A stretch of 64,000 nucleotides of DNA, taken from contig JAWZYV010000760.1 in assembly GCA_038373885.1 (NCBI GenBank), positions 648,034-712,033 on the forward strand. Direction: 5' to 3'. The translations under genes and the position numbers were made by a program. Of the stretch, positions 59,423 to 64,000 are shown piece after piece. The stretch is from Cheiracanthium punctorium. Lineage: Eukaryota > Arthropoda > Arachnida > Araneae > Cheiracanthiidae. The notes under the pieces were generated by a model. The model saw nothing but the letters and a program-made list of their open reading frames with translations. It made no database searches and was not told the origin of the DNA. Position 1 is the first letter of the stretch; each line of letters starts with the position of its first letter.

Positions 59423-60831
59423 CACTGCTGGCCACCCAAATTGCAACACCAAGAAAAACAAGAGATATCACAACAAAATTTATTGTGTAGATAACATGTT
59501 GACCAAGTAACAAATGATTAAATTTACAGCATTCTATGAAGCGTGGTTCCTGCCAAAATCAGTACCCAGAGTAGCCGCCGTTGTTGGAGATCACAGCTGC
59601 CACACGCCTCGGCATTGATTCAAAGAGACTTTGAATGTGTTCTTGGGGTACAGCAGACCAAGCAGCTTCCACACGTTGCCAAAGTTGATCTGGTGTGACA
59701 GCTGGGGATGAACTCTGGGTCAGTCGTTGAGCAACCATGGACCACATGTTTTCTATCGGCGAAAGATCCGGAGAGCGCGCCGGCCAGGGAAGCAATTCAA
59801 TCTGGTGATTGACGAAGAACCCTTGGACAATGCGTGCCACGTGTGGCCGTGCATTATCCTGCTGAAATATGGCTGTTGGCAAGCCCTGAAGGTAAGAAAG
59901 GACAACTGGCTCCAACACCTCGGAGATGTAGCGCTGGCTGGTTAAAGTACCGGCAATGCGTACTAGAGGAGTGCGAGAGAGATATCCGATACCGCCCCAT
60001 ACCATAATACCCGGTGCAGGACCAGTGTGACGGTGCATAATGCAGCTGTTCAGCATCCTCTCTCCACGGTGTCTCCAGACTCGAATCCGACCGTCGTGGT
60101 GTTGCATACAGAAGCGTGACTCGTCAGTAAAGAGAATTTCATTCCATTCTGTCGTCCACATCCTTCTTTCATCGCACCATTGGCGGCGGAGACGTCTGTG
60201 GTTCCGCGTCAGAGGTAGACAAAGCAACGGACGTCTTGCGGACAGACCATTCTGCTGTAAACGACGTCGAATGGTACGCGCAGACACTGGATGATGCGTT
60301 ACAGACTGAATCTGCTGTGATATGGTTCGTGATGTGACTGGGCGGTCCGTCACTGCCATGCGTACAATCTGCCTGTCATCACGTGACGTGGTGCACTGAG
60401 GTCGATGCGGTCGATCACGTCTGTCCGTCGTACCCTCCTGCACCCAACGATCACATATCCGCATCACAGTTGTTTGGTTTCGTCCAATACGACGACCGAT
60501 TTCCCTGAAAGATAACCCACAATCTCGGTATGCCACTATCCTTCCTCTGTCAAACTCGGATACTTGATCAAAAGATGATCGTTGTTTCCTACGAGGCATA
60601 ATTTATCGTTTTTTTGAAAAAAAAGCAAAAAAAACACAATTGCTGTACTTGAAACCGTCGAAATCTCCAAGCCTTAAATAGCGCTTTGAGGTGGCGCCAC
60701 AGGCGCGCTTGATGTGCGTCTGCGCTGAAGTTCTAATCATTTGCATATCTCACCTCAGCTAATGCATGTTGTAAATTTCATATTATTTGCATGCTTCCTT
60801 CAGGGTGTTGCATTTACGATGGCCAGCAGTG
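59423..60831 (-). mobile_element. Complete Tc1-like transposon
   Basis: Inverted ends CACTGCTGGCCACCCAAATT... (59423-59450) and its near inverse (60804-60831), with TA duplications at 59421-59422 and 60832-60833. 1409 bp, with one uninterrupted transposase ORF. It is GC-richer than its surroundings and absent from copy 1, which indicates recent arrival. Confidence 0.93.
59559..60599 (-). CDS. Tc1-like DD34E transposase, intact
   Basis: 346 residues without introns, ATG to stop, typical full length for Tc1 transposases. Residues 14-53 form the first helix-turn-helix (SEFDRGRIVAYRDCGLSFRE, then IGRRIGRNQTTVMR); a basic RRDRPHRPQ link and a second HTH (about 76-120) follow for binding the inverted repeats. 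The catalytic triad is D159 (FTDESRF), D248 (QQDNARPH) and E283 (SPIENMW); exactly 34 residues lie between the last two, so it is DD34E. It catalyses cut-and-paste transposition into TA. With ITRs and all key residues present it could be active. Untranslated flanks to the ITRs are about 136 and 232 bases. Confidence 0.95.
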   Translation of the reverse strand: MPRRKQRSSFDQVSEFDRGRIVAYRDCGLSFREIGRRIGRNQTTVMRICDRWVQEGTTDRRDRPHRPQCTTSRDDRQIVRMAVTDRPVTSRTISQQIQSVTHHPVSARTIRRRLQQNGLSARRPLLCLPLTRNHRRLRRQWCDERRMWTTEWNEILFTDESRFCMQHHDGRIRVWRHRGERMLNSCIMHRHTGPAPGIMVWGGIGYLSRTPLVRIAGTLTSQRYISEVLEPVVLSYLQGLPTAIFQQDNARPHVARIVQGFFVNHQIELLPWPARSPDLSPIENMWSMVAQRLTQSSSPAVTPDQLWQRVEAAWSAVPQEHIQSLFESMPRRVAAVISNNGGYSGY

Positions 60832-60909
60832 TACAAACTTCCTCGGAGCGGTACTGAACTGAAACGATGCAATCCACTATTACTATCTGATCCCACTCAG
60901 TTTATAAAC

Positions 60910-60966
60910 GTAGTTATTAGGCGGTTAACGTTGCTATTAGGCGGTCACTACTTTGCTATTAGGCGG
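60910..60966 (+). repeat. Short tandem repeat TTGCTATTAGGCGG
   Basis: Three imperfect copies of a 19-21 bp unit (AGTTATTAGGCGGT, GCTATTAGGCGGT, GCTATTAGGCGGC) within the insertion around the Tc1-like element. Confidence 0.7.
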
Positions 60967-61152
60967 CTTTATGATACGTACATGTAATTCATCTGTATAA
61001 AATTAGTTATTCTTTTAATATAAAACAAAGTACTTACTAATAAATTCTTTCGTAGCTTTTAATAATTTCTAAAACATAACTGTTTAAACAACGGTTGATT
61101 TATTTAAAATATCATATCAAACAAACACAAACACAGAATGCACAAGCAATTC

Positions 61153-61158
61153 TTTATT
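61153..61158 (-). promoter_or_regulatory. Candidate polyadenylation signal of gene 2
   Basis: AATAAA on the minus strand about 195 bases beyond the stop of the gene 2 terminal exon; conserved with the site after gene 1. Confidence 0.5.
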
Positions 61159-61351
61159 TAGGTTAATTTTTAGCAAAGCAAATAAAAGCTTATTTTTGAA
61201 AATAAGACTCAAATTTATGACTCAGTTGCTTTTGGAATTTCAGGATATTTATATTTCAAACAATATAAAAATAATTGAAGCTATACTTTTAGGTTAAAAA
61301 ATAATTAACTAAAACTGGAGAACTTGAAAAAACTTAGTTCATGATTCTACT

Positions 61352-61646
61352 TTAGTAGAACATATCTCTGAATGCCCGAAGAGGAGAAGCAAATCTTCTT
61401 TTACGTGAGCCCCCGTTTTCTTCCAATGGTTCTATTTCTTCCTCTTCGAACTTCTCCAAGTTTTCTTCTTCGACAATTGCTAACTCGATTATTTCTAGCA
61501 TTGGTGTTACTTCGGCTACGAATTCTTCGTAGCATATGTCTCTATCTCGAAGCTGAGTAAAGAGTTCTCTGACGGTAGCTCCTACTTCAGATCCGCAGCT
61601 TATACCAACTTTGATAGCCAAACAATAGTCATCCCACAAATACTCG
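61352..61646 (-). CDS. Gene 2: terminal exon of a second paralogue, upstream exons off the right edge
   Basis: Clear paralogue of gene 1 exon 5. The acceptor TTTCTTTTTAG and phase 2 entry are the same, and 97 residues are encoded instead of 98 because one Tyr codon is missing at the exon start. All three cysteines are kept. The acidic tract is kept, and the cleavage site is RKRR instead of RKKR, followed by FASPLRAFRDMFY and a stop. Changes are few in the Cys domain (for example VKEL to VREL) and denser in the tail. The exon 4 homologue would be expected just past 64000. Confidence 0.82.
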
Positions 61647-62261
61647 CTAAAAAGAAAAAAAAAGACAGTTTTTGACGTTTTATAAATAATTTGTTTGCAT
61701 TGCCCATATCGCTACATTTGCTCTGCAGAAAAAAATTACAAATATTTTACAAAATTTTCGGATGCAAAAGTGCAAAGCTTTACATGGTAAAAAAATCTGA
61801 TGTGTCCAACACATGACTTCCTTGCACGTCTATTAAATCAAAAATATTTTTTACGCACTTCCTCTAAACTTATTTGTTTGAAAGATATAAAATATCAATA
61901 ATAGTAAGATATAGCGATTTCTAGCCAAACATTTCGATATCGCCAAGCTGAGTTCAATTTGAAAGATTTCTTTCTGACACTTTATTTTGCGATATTTCAC
62001 CAAAAGCCGACGAACTTGAAATAGTTTGCGAGATTATGGGGATAGCCAAAGTAGTCATTGACCACAGACTTTCAATGAATTGAATGCATCCATACACCTT
62101 AATGTATTTAAAGTCATTTGGCTCACCCTGTAAATAAATTCCCAGTCGATTGCTGTCAAAAAAGATATTGAAAACCGTTAGATATTATAATATAGTTCTA
62201 AATGCAAAAGTTCAAAATTCTACGGGTTAAAGTTTTAGAGTTATACAAAATACAAAATAAT

Positions 62262-62520
62262 TTTTGGCGCCAAATTTGGCGATATTTCGGCGAAAATCGT
62301 CAATGTCGACGACATTTGGCGAGATATTAAGCATGGACCAACAATGACAGATTATCGCAAAATTTGGCGATATTTCGCCAAAACTCGCCAAGAACGATGA
62401 CAAATGGCGATACTTTGGGCATGGATCAAATGACTGACTATCGCCAAATTTGGCGACATTTCGGCAAAACTCGCCAAGGTCGAGGACAGACGGCGAGATT
62501 TTGGGCATGTACCAAACAAT
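62262..62520. repeat. Tandem palindromic repeat (GCCAAATTTGGCGA units)
   Basis: Three units of about 80 bp. Each has a GCCAAATTTGGC-type palindrome, TTTCGCCAAAACTCGCCAAG, and GGGCATGGACCAA. A related segment (GCGCCAAATTTGTCGATATT) occurs in the solo LTR near 28745. Confidence 0.7.
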
Positions 62521-63350
62521 GACTGTCTACAATTGTATTATATTGAAGATGTCCATAGACATTAAAGTACTGAAATTCTTTTCGGTGGTCCTGTAAATAA
62601 ACTCTCCAGTAGATTTTAACCAAAAATCGAGATGCACAACTAGATGTTACAACAATCTTATATATGGAATTTCATAATAGTTTTTGAGATTTGAGAGTTA
62701 ATATGCACACACGTACACAAAAAGTCGCCAAGCTTGGCGACTTTTGGCATAGTTCTTGAGGGAGGCACGTGACCGTGGTCGGACCATTACCTAACTTATG
62801 TGGTAGGACGGTATTGTGCTTGAAATGGATGAATCTCCTAAAATTGCCATTGACCGTAATGTATTGGAAATCTTTTGAGTGTTCCTGTAGCAGAACTGTA
62901 AGACACTTTTTTTAATGGTGAAATTCATTTTCTAACTCTTTACAGCATATATCACTTCTGAGTCGTTTGAAATAGCCCAATACCTCTAAAAAACGCTTTG
63001 ATGAATTTCGGCCCATTGAGCGTAATGTATTTCGAATGTTTTGGTCGGTGCTGTAGATAAACTATACAATCGAATGGAACCAAAAGGGGAGGTGCACAAC
63101 TAGATGTTACAACTATCCAAAATATGAAGTTTCGGCGTTCTACGCCTAATAGTTTTTGAGATATGCGAGTTTAATGAATTTCGGCCCATAGAGCGTAATG
63201 TATTTCGAATCTTTTGTGCGGTCCTGTACATAAACTATTCATTCGATTGCGACCAAAACGGGAGGTGCACAACTAGATCATAGAACAATCCTAAATATCA
63301 AATCTCAACATTCTACGACCCATAGTTTTTGAGATATGCGAGTTACATAC

Positions 63351-63378
63351 ATACGTACGTACGTACGTACGTACGTAC
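63351..63378. repeat. (TACG)n microsatellite
   Basis: About six TACG units inside element copy B. Confidence 0.9.
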
Positions 63379-64000
63379 AGACGGCATGGAAAAACTGACC
63401 ACAATAAACTCGCCGCTGGTCAAAATGAGTTGCAGACGCGTTAATATGATCGTGCATGCTAGCCTACGATGAGATGCATCGAAAAAAAAAATTTAATTAA
63501 ATTTAGAGGTAGTCAAAATCGGTTTTTTTGTCGAAATTTGGCCCCCAAAATTTTTCGGGATCACATTACTTCCTTATACTACGTACAAGGAAGTAAAAAA
63601 GAAGCCTTTATTTTCTTCACGATTTTTATTTGCTTGCTGTTACTATGCCGTCCCAGTTCCACATTTATATACAAACTTCCTATCCTCGGAGCGGTACTGA
63701 ATTGAATCGATGCAATCCACTGTTACTATCTGATTACACTCAGTTTATAAACTGTATATTTGGCATTCAAGAAAGTTATATTTATTGGTAATTAATTTTC
63801 TAAATGCCCCCTGCCCTGATGAGTGAATTAAGAGGGACTAAAATAAAATTCTCACAGAAAGTTTTTGATGCATTTAATCAATATTTACATGAAAGCTTAG
63901 TTTCGTGAAACTTTCTTGTTAATTACATTTATCTATATATAATGAAAGACAAAATCTTCTAAATATATATATTTCAGGGTGTCCAAAAATCTGCGAAATT

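Larger units (their letters stand above)
61816..63594 (-). mobile_element. ACTTCCTT-ended repeat element, copy B
   Basis: Starts ACTTCCTTGCACGTCTATT and ends ACGTAGTATAAGG-like text (on the minus strand ACTTCCTTGTACGTAGTATAAG). 1779 bp, inserted in the gene 2 intron. It carries about three tandem units of about 80 bp with GCCAAATTTGGCGATATTTCG (62262-62520), further repeats of GAGGTGCACAACTAGATG and a (TACG)n tract at 63351-63378. No coding sequence. Confidence 0.65.
45750..64000. repeat. Segmental duplication, copy 2
   Basis: Counterpart of 9330-23270, running off the right edge. It is longer because of insertions at 53.5-55.97 kb, 56259-56758, 59.07-60.98 kb and 61816-63594, and local tandem duplications near 46.26-46.88 kb and 50.78-51.88 kb. 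It lacks the Helitron and Helentron of copy 1. Confidence 0.85.

Noticed and set aside
59727..60294. Plus-strand ORFs of 72 and 84 codons
   Set aside because: Antisense shadows of the Tc1-like transposase.

Overview
This window is eukaryotic and looks like arthropod genomic DNA, most plausibly from a chelicerate such as a spider. It is AT-rich, has very long introns with GT-AG borders, many degenerate DNA transposons, Helitrons and (TA)n tracts, and no operons or bacterial signals. The spider assignment is an inference from the style of the repeats and gene, not from a database match.

The main find is a multi-exon gene on the minus strand that no long ORF reveals. Gene 1 has five coding exons at 46005-46044, 41824-41947, 30457-30593, 24790-24952 and 22433-22730. 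All splice phases agree (1, 2, 1, 2). The product is 253 aa: a short hydrophobic leader, 13 cysteines in repeating C-x(7-11)-C-x(about 20-33)-C units, two N-glycosylation sequons, an acidic stretch, and an R-x-K-R site followed by a 13-residue C-terminal tail. Its cysteine layout resembles the arthropod 27 kDa hemolymph glycoprotein family (DUF1397).

The gene belongs to a tandem array on the minus strand. A second leader exon (9578-9617) starts gene 0, whose other exons lie off the left edge. A second terminal exon (61352-61646) ends gene 2, whose upstream exons lie off the right edge. The sequence between genes is duplicated: about 9.33-23.3 kb is paralogous to about 45.75-64 kb, and about 1.92-3.19 kb to about 44.33-45.73 kb. 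The window therefore holds about one and a half units of an old tandem duplication of roughly 36-40 kb.

The two copies differ by indels, and comparing them exposes transposon borders. Copy 1 (left) has a Helitron (11996-13748) carrying a nested mariner MITE, a piggyBac-like MITE (10491-11168) and a Helentron-like element (18283-19830). Copy 2 (right) has a degenerate repetitive ORF (53976-55558), a mariner MITE (56259-56758), a complete Tc1-like transposon with an intact 346-aa transposase (59423-60831) and a 1.8 kb ACTTCCTT-ended element (61816-63594). Gene 1 introns hold a Helentron with a fivefold internal repeat (26836-28001), a probable solo LTR (28512-29403), and a 9.3 kb TA-flanked element (30727-40058) with a broken pogo/CENP-B-like transposase and a candidate promoter, in which tRNA-type SINEs and hAT MITEs are nested. 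A 480 bp near-perfect palindrome lies at 40350-40829.

Apart from this gene array and the transposases, I see no other convincing protein gene.
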